From: Mariprofundaceae bacterium
Lineage (GTDB): Bacteria > Pseudomonadota > Zetaproteobacteria > Mariprofundales > Mariprofundaceae
DNA length: 9,617 nucleotides
Assembly (NCBI GenBank): GCA_030950875.1
Contig: JAUZQS010000158.1
Coordinates: forward strand, 1-9,617
Direction: 5' to 3'
Below the pieces are notes generated by a model. The model was not told the origin of the DNA, searched no databases, and saw nothing but the letters and a program-made list of their open reading frames with translations. Shown here one piece after another: positions 1 through 6,771 of this stretch. The translations under genes and the position numbers were made by a program. Numbering within the stretch: the stretch's first letter is position 1; every line of letters begins with the position of its first letter.

Positions 1-102
1 AAGTTTCGCAGCGGCTTCACCTATGAGCTGGGATATCTGTTCGGCCTCACTGCAAACAGTGATCAGGGCCTGCTGAAATTCATTATTGGATATGAACTCT
101 AA
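1..102 (+). CDS. C-terminal end of a putative outer-membrane beta-barrel protein (5' partial)
   Basis: The window opens inside a reading frame in phase 1 that runs for 33 codons to a TAA at 100-102. The visible peptide has alternating polar and hydrophobic/aromatic residues (…GFTYELGYLFGLTAN… and a final …KFIIGYEL). This resembles the last two strands of a Gram-negative outer-membrane beta-barrel. The last residue is Leu rather than the usual Phe or Trp, so the barrel assignment is inference from pattern only, and no family can be named from 33 residues. It is convergent with the srkA-like fragment just downstream. No clear terminator hairpin follows; a perfect 10-base palindrome (109-118) is too short and lacks a T-tract. 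Confidence 0.5.
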   Translation, partial: KFRSGFTYELGYLFGLTANSDQGLLKFIIGYEL

Positions 103-128
103 CCCGTACTGCATGCAGGTATTTGTAA

Positions 129-164
129 CCATTGCAGCGCCTCTTCCTGCATGGCAGCAGCTGG
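129..164 (-). pseudogene. Relic of the srkA 3' end; left copy of an imperfect flanking direct repeat
   Basis: On the minus strand this segment reads AAAMQEEALQWL. The intact srkA end at the right edge of the window (9451-9486) reads AAAMQEEPLQWL. The two stretches agree at about 30 of 36 bases in the same orientation, including uninterrupted blocks of 11 and 14 bases, and most differences are at third codon positions. The left frame continues for a few more codons (…QIPACSTG) to a stop beside the outer-membrane gene. Upstream of the shared part there is no further SrkA similarity. It is therefore a short fragment, either a displaced native gene end or a captured piece of a related srkA. The third-position differences mean it is not a fresh tandem copy. 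Confidence 0.6.
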
Positions 165-177
165 AAGCCATACGTTG

Positions 178-207
178 AATGTCCACTTACGGCCACACCC
201 GGACAGT
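178..207. repeat. Degenerate palindrome near the transposase remnant
   Basis: The left arm AATGTCC (178-184) pairs with the right arm GGACAGT (201-207) at 6 of 7 positions, around a GGCC core at 191-194. The arrangement resembles the AATGTCC…GGCC…GGACATT class of dispersed intergenic repeats seen in many gammaproteobacterial genomes. That resemblance is from memory and not verified. It sits between the srkA relic and the RAYT fragment, where REP-like elements would be expected. The inner stem does not pair well, so it may be decayed. Confidence 0.3.
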
Positions 208-230
208 CAGTGGTCGCGAAATAATTATGA

Positions 231-419
231 ATTGCGCCCACTGAACTCTGGCGGGGCTATTTGGATAGTAATCTGCCTGAATCCACGAAAGAAGCATTTC
301 GTATGCTTGGGAAAACGGGCCGCCCACTGAGTGACGAAGCGTTTCTGGAACATATTGAGAACATTGCCGGGCGACCGCTACGACCACAAAAGCTAGGTCT
401 GAAGAAATGTATTAAATAG
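231..419 (+). pseudogene. REP-associated tyrosine transposase (RAYT, Y1_Tnp family), C-terminal remnant
   Basis: An in-frame TGA at 228-230 precedes a 62-codon open stretch ending in TAG at 417-419. Its peptide contains ELWRGYLDSN, then TGRPLSDEAFLEHIE and GRPLRPQKLG. The TGRPLG.EAF…LE…GR.LRPQK.G pattern is the characteristic C-terminal tail of RAYT transposases, which mobilise REP palindromes. The Y1 catalytic domain, with its HUH motif and tyrosine, would lie upstream and is missing: 5' of the stop the sequence is the palindrome and srkA relic. The fragment is therefore non-functional. No start codon with a ribosome binding site is seen. Assignment rests on motif recognition; the family call is fairly secure, the subgroup is not. 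Confidence 0.7.
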
Positions 420-521
420 GTAAACTGACCCCTTATTCCATTGATTTCAGATTATTTGAAAAACTATAAAGTAAAGCTTTGCCCACATGTTCTTAAATGA
501 GTGGAAATCTTGAATGTTGAA

Positions 522-3500
522 TCAGCGACCTACAAGGTAATTAGCCTCAGCACCAACCATATGTCTTAAGCTCTGCTGCATAGCAGATCTAAAGGCAGCA
601 TCATTGGCCAGTAGCTTATACAAATCCAACTCATTGCGACGGTTCTTCAGAATCACTTCTTCAAATATCTTCTCGAAAGCTAAATCGCGATTCTGAACAT
701 CCTGATTATCTTGATACTTCTCTTTGAAATCTGGGTGAGCCTTTATACTATCTGCCATATTGATAAATTTAATCCGTTGCTCCTCAGGCGTAGCGCTCCA
801 GCCTTGGAACCAGCGTTCGTTGAAATTTTGAATAATTTCATCCAGAGGATCATGCTCAGGGTCGCCGTCGTGCCCACCACGTGGATTAGGGTTTTGTGGA
901 TCAAGTATGGTTTCACTACCGTCTAAACTAATACTATGGTTGAGCTTAACCCGCTCTAGGCCGTAAGAGGAAAGATCAACAGAATCAAGCAGTGCATCAA
1001 TCTTCTCCTTATCTGGATCTGTAATTTTCAGCTTAGGAATCAGAAACTTCAGGAACCAGAACATCTTTTCCCATACTGCGATTTCATAAGGCATAATTGC
1101 TGCTATCTGCCCGTATATTTTCACAAATTGCTTGGCTTTAATTTTAAAATCTACTTTATCTTTCTCATCAAGTTCCAAACCACTATTAAATCGAGCTGCC
1201 CCCGTATCGATGACAGGGCTAAGCTGCTGTGCATCTACATTGCTAAAGTAGAGTTCTATAAACCGCTCAACCTCAAGCCATTCGTACACCCCTACTTCAT
1301 CCATAGCATCTTTCAATTCATGCAGTACATTAACATCTGTCGCCTCTGACAAGCTGGTAGCTGTATAGAAAGGATCAAATGCAACTTTGATATCATCCAC
1401 CAAATTGAAAAAATCAAGAATAAACAAATCTTCCGTCTTTTTAGACAAGGCCGGTGAGGCACGATTCAAACGCGAAAGCGCCTGAACTGCCATGACATGC
1501 TGTAATTTCTTGTCGATATACATAGCCGCCAATTTAGGCTGATCAAACCCTGTCAGATACTTATTAGCCACGACCAGTAAACGGTATTCATCCTTATCAA
1601 AATAATCGCGTGTATCACTCTCTGAAAATCCATTCATGCCGGGTTCAGTATATTCAACACCATCAACAACTTTCTTACCTGAGAATGCAATTGCCACTTT
1701 AAAAGGGTTTCCTTTCCCATCCAAAAGCTTATTTATAGCTTTGAAGTAACGAATAGCAGTTTCAATATCTTGGGTGACCACCATACCTTTGGCTTTACCC
1801 TTGAGCTTCTTGCTATTAACCATCTGTGGTATGAAATGATCGAGCATGATTTCTGCTTTTATATTTATCGCCTGCTTATTTCGTTCTACATAAGCACGTA
1901 GTTTCTTTTGCGCCTTGGCGCTATCAAAGAGTGGATTCTCTACAATCGACTTTTGTATTTCATAATAACTTTTGTAAGTTGTGTAGTTGGCCAACACATC
2001 GAGAATAAAACATTCTTCAATAGCCTGTTTCATCGAATAGAGATCAAAGGGTTCAAAGCTGCCATCAGGCTGTTTGCTGCCAAACTTTTCCAGGGTGCTG
2101 TTCTTAGGCGTGGCTGTAAAAGCAAAGTATGAAGCATTACCTCGCATTTTTCGCGATTTCATCGCCTCTATAACTTTGTCCTGCGCATCGAGTTCATCTT
2201 CTTCGCCATTATCTTGGCTACCCATGACTCTATTCATATTGTCATGCGCCGAACCGCTTTGTGAGCTATGTGCTTCATCGATAATCACAGCAAAACGTTT
2301 ATCACTTAGATCAGAAATCCCATCAATAATAAATGGAAACTTCTGAATAGTGGTAATGATGATCTTCTTACCCTGCTCCAGAGCACTCTTCAGCTCTGAT
2401 GACTTAAATGCCGGAGCAATAATATTTTTGACCTCAGAAAAGTCTTTGATGTTTTCACGCAATTGTTTATCAAGAAGCCTGCGATCTGTCACTACGATGA
2501 CTGAATCAAAAAGTGGCTGTTCCATGCTTCTGGCACCCGGAACATCTACATTTCCTGGATAAGCCTCAATCAATTGAAATGCTGCCCAGGTAATCGAGTT
2601 AGACTTTCCAGAACCTGCCGAATGTTGAATCAAATAAGTCTGCCCAACACCGCGTTTTCCGACATCCGCCACCAACCTGCGCACAACATCCATCTGGTGG
2701 TAACGAGGGAAAAATAGAGTACGTTTGTTCAACGGGTCTTTAGCACTGCCATCAAGCCGAACAAAATGTTGAATGATGTTGGCAATACTCTCTTTACTGA
2801 ACACCTCTTGCCACAGATAAGCAGCTTTATGCCCACTTGGGTTCGGCGGATTACCTGCACCATCATTATAACCTTTGTTAAATGGCAGAAAGAATGTGCC
2901 TTTCCCTGCAAGCTTAGTGGTCATATAAACTTCATCGGTATCCACAGCCATATGCACCAAACAGCGGCCAAATTGCAGCAAGGGTTGATTAATATCTCTA
3001 TCGTTGCGGTATTGCTTTTGCCCGTGAAAGCGTGCTGTTTGACCTGTCCAAGGATTTTTAAGCTCCAATGTGGCGATGGCAATACCATTGATAAACAGCA
3101 CCATATCAATTTCTTCCAACGTGTTTGTCAGTGAGTAACGTACCTGTCGAGTACTGCTGAATATATTTTCAGTAAAATTCTGTTTTACCTGCTCAGAGCT
3201 ACTTGCCAATGGTGCGGGATACATCAGGTTCAGATGAGCATCATCCACGCTTAAACCTTTTTTAAGCAAATGCAGCAGCCCGTATTTCTTGATCATCCGA
3301 TCAAAGCGCTCCAGCACCTTACGTTGCCAGTCAGCGCTACTTTTTTGCAGTTTTTCTAGTTCATCAGCCTGCGTCTTCTCAAGGAATGCCCAGAACTGCT
3401 TTGTATCAATGGCATAATGAGCATTGAAATCCTGTGACAAACCAAGCTTGTATCCATGATGGTCACCAAATGGAACATCGGCTTCTCTTAGCTCATCGAT

Positions 3501-3596
3501 ATTTGCACCGCTCGTTTTCAGCTCTTCCAGGCAAAAGCCTGTGAGTCGCTTTTCGATTGCAGCTTCCAACGCCTGCTCATTTGTTTGACTCACCAT
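522..3596 (-). CDS. hsdR: Type I restriction enzyme, R (endonuclease/translocase) subunit HsdR
   Basis: HsdR is the ATP-dependent motor and nuclease of the type I complex. It binds the HsdM/HsdS methyltransferase at unmethylated targets, translocates DNA and cuts remotely. The 1024-residue length is normal. Residue numbers count from the ATG at 3594-3596. A PD-(D/E)XK-type nuclease signature is visible (D164, then E178-L-K180, with a following Gln/Tyr cluster at 193-196). The superfamily 2 motor motifs follow in order: Walker A AGSGKS (327-332), DEAH (440-443), TATP (494-497), TGFDQP (682-687) and QALSRLNR (705-712). The frame is open 13 codons further upstream, but ATG 3596 is preferred: it has GGAG at 3604-3607 with 7-base spacing, and the protein then starts MVSQTNEQALE. 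The start lies inside the stop of a small upstream frame (ATGGTGA), suggesting coupling. No frameshift or missing motif is seen, so it is probably functional. No clear terminator hairpin was found after the stop. Confidence 0.96.
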   Translation of the reverse strand: MVSQTNEQALEAAIEKRLTGFCLEELKTSGANIDELREADVPFGDHHGYKLGLSQDFNAHYAIDTKQFWAFLEKTQADELEKLQKSSADWQRKVLERFDRMIKKYGLLHLLKKGLSVDDAHLNLMYPAPLASSSEQVKQNFTENIFSSTRQVRYSLTNTLEEIDMVLFINGIAIATLELKNPWTGQTARFHGQKQYRNDRDINQPLLQFGRCLVHMAVDTDEVYMTTKLAGKGTFFLPFNKGYNDGAGNPPNPSGHKAAYLWQEVFSKESIANIIQHFVRLDGSAKDPLNKRTLFFPRYHQMDVVRRLVADVGKRGVGQTYLIQHSAGSGKSNSITWAAFQLIEAYPGNVDVPGARSMEQPLFDSVIVVTDRRLLDKQLRENIKDFSEVKNIIAPAFKSSELKSALEQGKKIIITTIQKFPFIIDGISDLSDKRFAVIIDEAHSSQSGSAHDNMNRVMGSQDNGEEDELDAQDKVIEAMKSRKMRGNASYFAFTATPKNSTLEKFGSKQPDGSFEPFDLYSMKQAIEECFILDVLANYTTYKSYYEIQKSIVENPLFDSAKAQKKLRAYVERNKQAINIKAEIMLDHFIPQMVNSKKLKGKAKGMVVTQDIETAIRYFKAINKLLDGKGNPFKVAIAFSGKKVVDGVEYTEPGMNGFSESDTRDYFDKDEYRLLVVANKYLTGFDQPKLAAMYIDKKLQHVMAVQALSRLNRASPALSKKTEDLFILDFFNLVDDIKVAFDPFYTATSLSEATDVNVLHELKDAMDEVGVYEWLEVERFIELYFSNVDAQQLSPVIDTGAARFNSGLELDEKDKVDFKIKAKQFVKIYGQIAAIMPYEIAVWEKMFWFLKFLIPKLKITDPDKEKIDALLDSVDLSSYGLERVKLNHSISLDGSETILDPQNPNPRGGHDGDPEHDPLDEIIQNFNERWFQGWSATPEEQRIKFINMADSIKAHPDFKEKYQDNQDVQNRDLAFEKIFEEVILKNRRNELDLYKLLANDAAFRSAMQQSLRHMVGAEANYLVGR

Positions 3597-3761
3597 ACCC
3601 ACTCTCCGTTCATAGCCACAGCAACCTCTTGCCACATTGGGGATCTTAGATGTTGTTCAACAAACCCCATTACGTCATCATTCCCATCGCTCGTCTACCA
3701 GTGCGTAGAAAGAGGTGACCGTATCGCCCGGTTCACAATAGGCGACCATTCCTCTTTTCAT
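3590..3761 (-). pseudogene. Small broken reading frame coupled to hsdR (unrecognised)
   Basis: Two short frames lie in the hsdR leader. The first starts at ATG 3761 (MKRGMVAYCEPGD…VDERWE) and stops at 3678-3680 after 27 codons. The second, one base out of phase, is open from about 3694 and reads …DDVMGFVEQHLRS, then MWQEVAVAMNGEWVW, to a TGA at 3590-3592. A single-base shift around 3676-3690 would join them into one protein of about 57 residues. The second frame's stop overlaps the hsdR ATG (ATGGTGA), and the first frame's ATG overlaps the stop of an upstream frame (TGATG). Both are typical of translational coupling. I do not recognise the product, and neither part has a good Shine-Dalgarno. 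It may be a recently frameshifted small gene, a leader peptide pair, or chance. Confidence 0.3.
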
Positions 3762-3874
3762 CAACAAACCATCAACAAAAATTTACTCCAAACACACCGA
3801 TAAAAATATCTTCGAATGTCTAAACGCAAACGTTCAATAGCTACAGGTCGCCACATCAAGTCACATATGCTCAT
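3761..3874 (-). other. Possible leader frame upstream of hsdR (unrecognised)
   Basis: A minus-strand frame ends in TGA at 3761-3763, overlapping the ATG of the next small frame. The longest version begins with GTG at 3946, but that would overlap the candidate hsdR promoter at 3907-3936. The plausible starts are therefore ATG 3874 or ATG 3856 (MWRPVAIERLRLDIRRYF…). Neither has a visible ribosome binding site. The peptide is basic and has no motif I recognise. It may be the front part of the same decayed gene as the frames at 3590-3761, or simply untranslated leader. Confidence 0.2.
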
Positions 3875-3899
3875 GAATATACGAGCGTGAGCACTACGA

Positions 3900-3994
3900 T
3901 CAAATGAGTATATAAAACAAATGCTTGTGTTTTCAACGTTTTTCACTTCGGACTAGTCTGTTTTTCCGCATCCTATCAAATGACCGTCAAATGA
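3900..3994. repeat. Three copies of TCAAATGA around the hsdR promoter
   Basis: TCAAATGA occurs in the same orientation at 3976-3983, 3987-3994 and 3900-3907. The first two are spaced 11 bases start to start, about one helical turn. The third overlaps the first base of the -10 element and the expected transcription start. The last two share a ninth base (TCAAATGAG). This arrangement would suit a regulator binding upstream and at the start site, but no protein can be assigned. The AT-rich context makes chance recurrence more likely than in average sequence. Confidence 0.35.
3907..3936 (-). promoter_or_regulatory. Candidate sigma70 promoter for hsdR
   Basis: On the minus strand, TTGAAA (3936-3931, 5 of 6 to the -35 consensus) is followed after 18 bases by TATACT (3912-3907, 5 of 6 to the -10 consensus). 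It lies in the 404-base gap between the accessory gene and hsdR, and points at hsdR. Transcription would start near 3900, leaving a leader of about 300 bases. An 8-base motif occurs just downstream of the -10 and twice upstream. The promoter would let hsdR be expressed separately from hsdM and hsdS. This is a sequence match only. Confidence 0.45.
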
Positions 3995-4000
3995 GATTGG

Positions 4001-5470
4001 TCATGCCCAAAATGGCACATAACGATAAGATTTTCTATTAGCTGCGGAATCAAACAAACGAATGAGGCCAGCTTCCACCGCAAGCTTAATAATACGACTG
4101 GCGATTGCGCTATTTCCTTCATCAATTCGGAATCGTTTCCGGACAGATGCATTATTCATCGGTTCGCGATTTACATGCCGGAGGCAGCAATGCTGATAAC
4201 AGGCCCTGATCTTATCTTCTGAATCCATTTTATGGTGCTCTTTATGTGCAAACAGCACTGTTCGGGTGTGATTCTGCGTTTGCTCAAAAATCGGGGCAGA
4301 GAGCTGATAAAATTCAACTTCAGTAATCACCTTGTCGATGCCGCTTCCGCGCTCTTCACAGATACCTATGCGGCGCATGAATGAGGCCAGTACTTCGTTT
4401 CGACTTTGAGGCGGCGTATCCAAAAAACGCTGGGGATCCATGAGCGGGATGCCGGGATTGGTAATTTCCATACGACTGTCAAACAGCTCAACCATTGGGC
4501 CGGTGCCCGTCATCGTGAAATCCTGATGGATGATCGCGTTGGCGACCAACTCACGAATCGCCAGCTCCGGATACATAGGCACCTCACTGCGAAACGCCTT
4601 GCCTATCTCCTCATTGGAAGGCAACAGCGTTTTCAAATAATCAATCAAGCCCTCAAAGCCGACCGCATAGCCTTTCGCCCCCTCCAGCTCACGCACTGTC
4701 TCCAGCTTGTTATTGCCTCGATACAACACAAGCCTCACCGCCTTGCGTGCCAATGCCCCGAAATCCTGCAAGCGCTTTGCAAAAAGGATCGCTCCCAGGT
4801 TGGTGATATGCCAAAGGCCGCTATCGGAGTGCTGAATCAGTTTGTCTGCTTCCAGCGCAGCCAGAATACCAGCTCGACCTTCGGGCAGCGACTGATCAGT
4901 CAGATCAAAATAGGCAGGGTAATCCAGCAGTTTTAAAACCTCATTCTCAAGCAGATTCTCTGCGGCACTCAGTTTCTCAAAAGGAATCCGATCAAAGATC
5001 CGCCACAGCTCTCGCTCTTTCTCGGGGAACTCACGCAACTTCTTCTTGTAAGAACCGATACGAATATATTCAGTGCCATCAAACTGTACCGGCGTATGGC
5101 TTGCTGCCTGAACCTCCAGGATAACGACGTGTTCGCCGTTCGGTGCCTCAAACTCATGAAAATGGAAATGGATCTTTGGTGCAGTTTTTTGCAATAACCA
5201 GCTTTCCAGCTCCTGCTGCTTATGTTTGGTGGTTGAAGGTCTAAAGCTAGTGCCCAAAATGTCATGGCTATCATTATCCACCCCCCAAACCAGATAGGCA
5301 GACTGCTTGCCCACGAGAGCAGCGGCATTGGCCAATGCCGAAATATATTCCCCGATAGCCTGCGGATCTTCGTTATTGTGTTTGAACTCCACCCATTCCG
5401 TTTCTTTCGAGAGCTTGAGTAGCTCGCGCAACAAGGAGTGGAGGTATTCCAAAGTTCGTTCAACGGTCAT
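4001..5470 (-). CDS. AlbA_2 (Schlafen-like) domain protein with C-terminal ATPase-like and winged-helix regions
   Basis: This 489-residue protein has the architecture of the COG2865 'predicted transcriptional regulator' group, often mislabelled RecG-like. An AlbA_2 domain at about 25-150 begins with EWVEFK (25-30) followed by EYISALANAA and YLVWGVDND. A GHKL-like (HATPase_c_4) region at about 300-405 contains E307-LVAN-AIIHQD317, NPGIP (338-342) and EERGSGIDK (372-380). A probable winged helix lies at about 415-475. AlbA_2 proteins are thought to bind nucleic acid; the true activity is unknown. The ATG is preceded by AGGAGG (5480-5475, 4-base spacing) that overlaps the hsdS stop codon, so its translation is coupled to hsdS. 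Its place between hsdS and hsdR suggests it regulates or assists the restriction system. It is followed by the only sizeable gap in the operon. No damage is seen. Confidence 0.85.
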   Translation of the reverse strand: MTVERTLEYLHSLLRELLKLSKETEWVEFKHNNEDPQAIGEYISALANAAALVGKQSAYLVWGVDNDSHDILGTSFRPSTTKHKQQELESWLLQKTAPKIHFHFHEFEAPNGEHVVILEVQAASHTPVQFDGTEYIRIGSYKKKLREFPEKERELWRIFDRIPFEKLSAAENLLENEVLKLLDYPAYFDLTDQSLPEGRAGILAALEADKLIQHSDSGLWHITNLGAILFAKRLQDFGALARKAVRLVLYRGNNKLETVRELEGAKGYAVGFEGLIDYLKTLLPSNEEIGKAFRSEVPMYPELAIRELVANAIIHQDFTMTGTGPMVELFDSRMEITNPGIPLMDPQRFLDTPPQSRNEVLASFMRRIGICEERGSGIDKVITEVEFYQLSAPIFEQTQNHTRTVLFAHKEHHKMDSEDKIRACYQHCCLRHVNREPMNNASVRKRFRIDEGNSAIASRIIKLAVEAGLIRLFDSAANRKSYRYVPFWA

Positions 5471-5472
5471 AT

Positions 5473-5480
5473 CCCCTCCT
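5473..5480 (-). promoter_or_regulatory. Strong Shine-Dalgarno of the AlbA_2 gene, overlapping the hsdS stop
   Basis: The minus strand reads AGGAGGGG from 5480 to 5473, with the ATG at 5470. The first two bases are the last two of the hsdS TAG (5481-5479). Ribosomes finishing hsdS would end on the binding site of the next gene, so expression of the two should be linked. It is the strongest ribosome binding site in the operon. Confidence 0.75.
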
Positions 5481-6771
5481 ATACAAGCTTGATCTTACCA
5501 GTAACAGCACTGTTAATCAGCGTGCTTTTGTACTCTTTGAGTTTGACGATTTGCTGTTGCTGCAAATCAATAGCTTGATCAATTTTTCTGGATTGGTTTT
5601 TTATGTGCTCGACAATCTCATCTTGCTCTTGTTTCGATGGATACCCAAGCTCCATATCAAAGAACATATGCGCATAAAACCTCAAGCGTGAAGAATGCAA
5701 GCCTGTTGATACTTTGTTGTAGTGTTCAATATAGCCTGTGGTCTTAAGTAAATATTCTAAATAATTGTTATTGAAGGTATTCACTTTCAGCTGCCTAAAA
5801 ACACCATACGACGAGCTTACTATTCCAAATCTACCTGAAACACCTAAGGCCCCCATCCACGCCCACATAATATTGAATACAAGATCGCCTTCTTGGCATG
5901 TTTTTGAGCCTGTGTAATCTTCAGCCATAAACATGCTTACTTTTTTTTCTGAGCGAGGCGTAACTCCCGTCATGTGCGAGACCGAAAGCAACTCCTCTTC
6001 ACCCGACACTGAGCGTTCGTCTATTTCTCTAAACAAATACTTGGCACGCTTTGCCAACCAATGCGCAGGGATTTCACCAATCCACTCCACGCCGGAGTCC
6101 TGCATGGGGGCGTTGGGATCAATACCACGAGTTACGGCACTTTGAATCAGGATCTGTTTACGCTCTTTGAGCAGGACTATCTGTTTCTCTTTAACCATCA
6201 CCGCCTGGTCGATTTGCGCCGTTTTTCTATCAAGGAATGCGGCAATAGCAGTCTGCTCCATGGGAGAAACATCAAACACCGGCAGTCTTTTGAAGTCCAA
6301 GAAGCTTAGGTTCTGCCTTAATCCGCTACCAAATTTGTATATGACCTTCGTTGTATCAATCGAATGTAAAAAGTAATGCCAATATTTGGGATTATGATCA
6401 TTGCTTATCTTCATATTCAGATAAGCATTTGTAATAATACCTTTGTCTTTAGCAATACCTGTACGCAAGCTGGTTTTGTCATTTTGCAAATCCATACATC
6501 TAATAATGATGTCTCCAGGCTCAACAACCTGATAAGTCTCGAATGACTCTGGCACAAGACCAACCAGTTTTTCTTCTGGCTTCACTATGATGTTTCCGTA
6601 ACTTAAAGAGAGAACTCGGCTCTCTTTCATTCCACGGTTATCTCGTTTGTTTTGCGAGAAAACCGTAAGCCCCGGCTTAACATTCCAGTGTACTGGAATT
6701 TCGCCTAACCATTCCACACCAGAGTCCTTGTAAGCCTCGTGTTTTAGCATGCCAAAAACAACTTCACTCAT
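5479..6771 (-). CDS. hsdS: Type I restriction-modification specificity subunit HsdS
   Basis: HsdS holds two target recognition domains that read the two halves of a bipartite DNA site, and it is shared by the methylation and restriction complexes. The 430-residue length is typical. The internal duplication of the family is plain: DSGVEWLGEIPVHW (16-29) recurs as DSGVEWIGEIPAHW (225-238). The helical spacer recurs as IDQAV…LLKERKQILIQSAVT (187-214) and IDQAI…KLKEYKSTLINSAVT (397-424). The variable regions (about 30-165 and 240-375) are unlike each other, so an asymmetric recognition site is expected; it cannot be predicted here. The ATG (6769-6771) overlaps the end of hsdM by 8 bases (ATGAGTGA). 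The Shine-Dalgarno is weak, so coupling to hsdM translation is likely. A second ATG at codon 8 is possible but has no better site. Both recognition domains look complete. Confidence 0.95.
   Translation of the reverse strand: MSEVVFGMLKHEAYKDSGVEWLGEIPVHWNVKPGLTVFSQNKRDNRGMKESRVLSLSYGNIIVKPEEKLVGLVPESFETYQVVEPGDIIIRCMDLQNDKTSLRTGIAKDKGIITNAYLNMKISNDHNPKYWHYFLHSIDTTKVIYKFGSGLRQNLSFLDFKRLPVFDVSPMEQTAIAAFLDRKTAQIDQAVMVKEKQIVLLKERKQILIQSAVTRGIDPNAPMQDSGVEWIGEIPAHWLAKRAKYLFREIDERSVSGEEELLSVSHMTGVTPRSEKKVSMFMAEDYTGSKTCQEGDLVFNIMWAWMGALGVSGRFGIVSSSYGVFRQLKVNTFNNNYLEYLLKTTGYIEHYNKVSTGLHSSRLRFYAHMFFDMELGYPSKQEQDEIVEHIKNQSRKIDQAIDLQQQQIVKLKEYKSTLINSAVTGKIKLV

Noticed and set aside
109..118. Perfect 10-base palindrome after the outer-membrane gene stop
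   Set aside because: It is too short and lacks a T-tract, so it is not a credible terminator.
187..387. Minus-strand 66-codon frame near the left edge
   Set aside because: It is antisense to the RAYT remnant, whose plus-strand tail motif is recognisable.
2766..3134. Plus-strand 122-codon frame opposite hsdR, and similar shorter plus frames across 711-2562
   Set aside because: They lie antisense to conserved HsdR motor and nuclease motifs, show no family pattern and have no ribosome binding sites. They are shadows of hsdR.
4406..4936. Plus-strand 176-codon frame opposite the AlbA_2 gene
   Set aside because: It is antisense to the central part of a well-supported gene, and its composition (His, Gln and Arg rich) is typical of a reverse-strand shadow.
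4969..5463. Minus-strand 164-codon frame overlapping the AlbA_2 gene
   Set aside because: It is the +1 frame of the same stretch that encodes the recognisable AlbA_2 domain, so it is a shadow and not a frameshift variant.
6683..6698. Perfect 7-base inverted repeat with a 2-base loop inside hsdS
   Set aside because: It lies in conserved codons of the first repeated block (HWN). It has no T-tract and no second copy, so chance is the simplest explanation.
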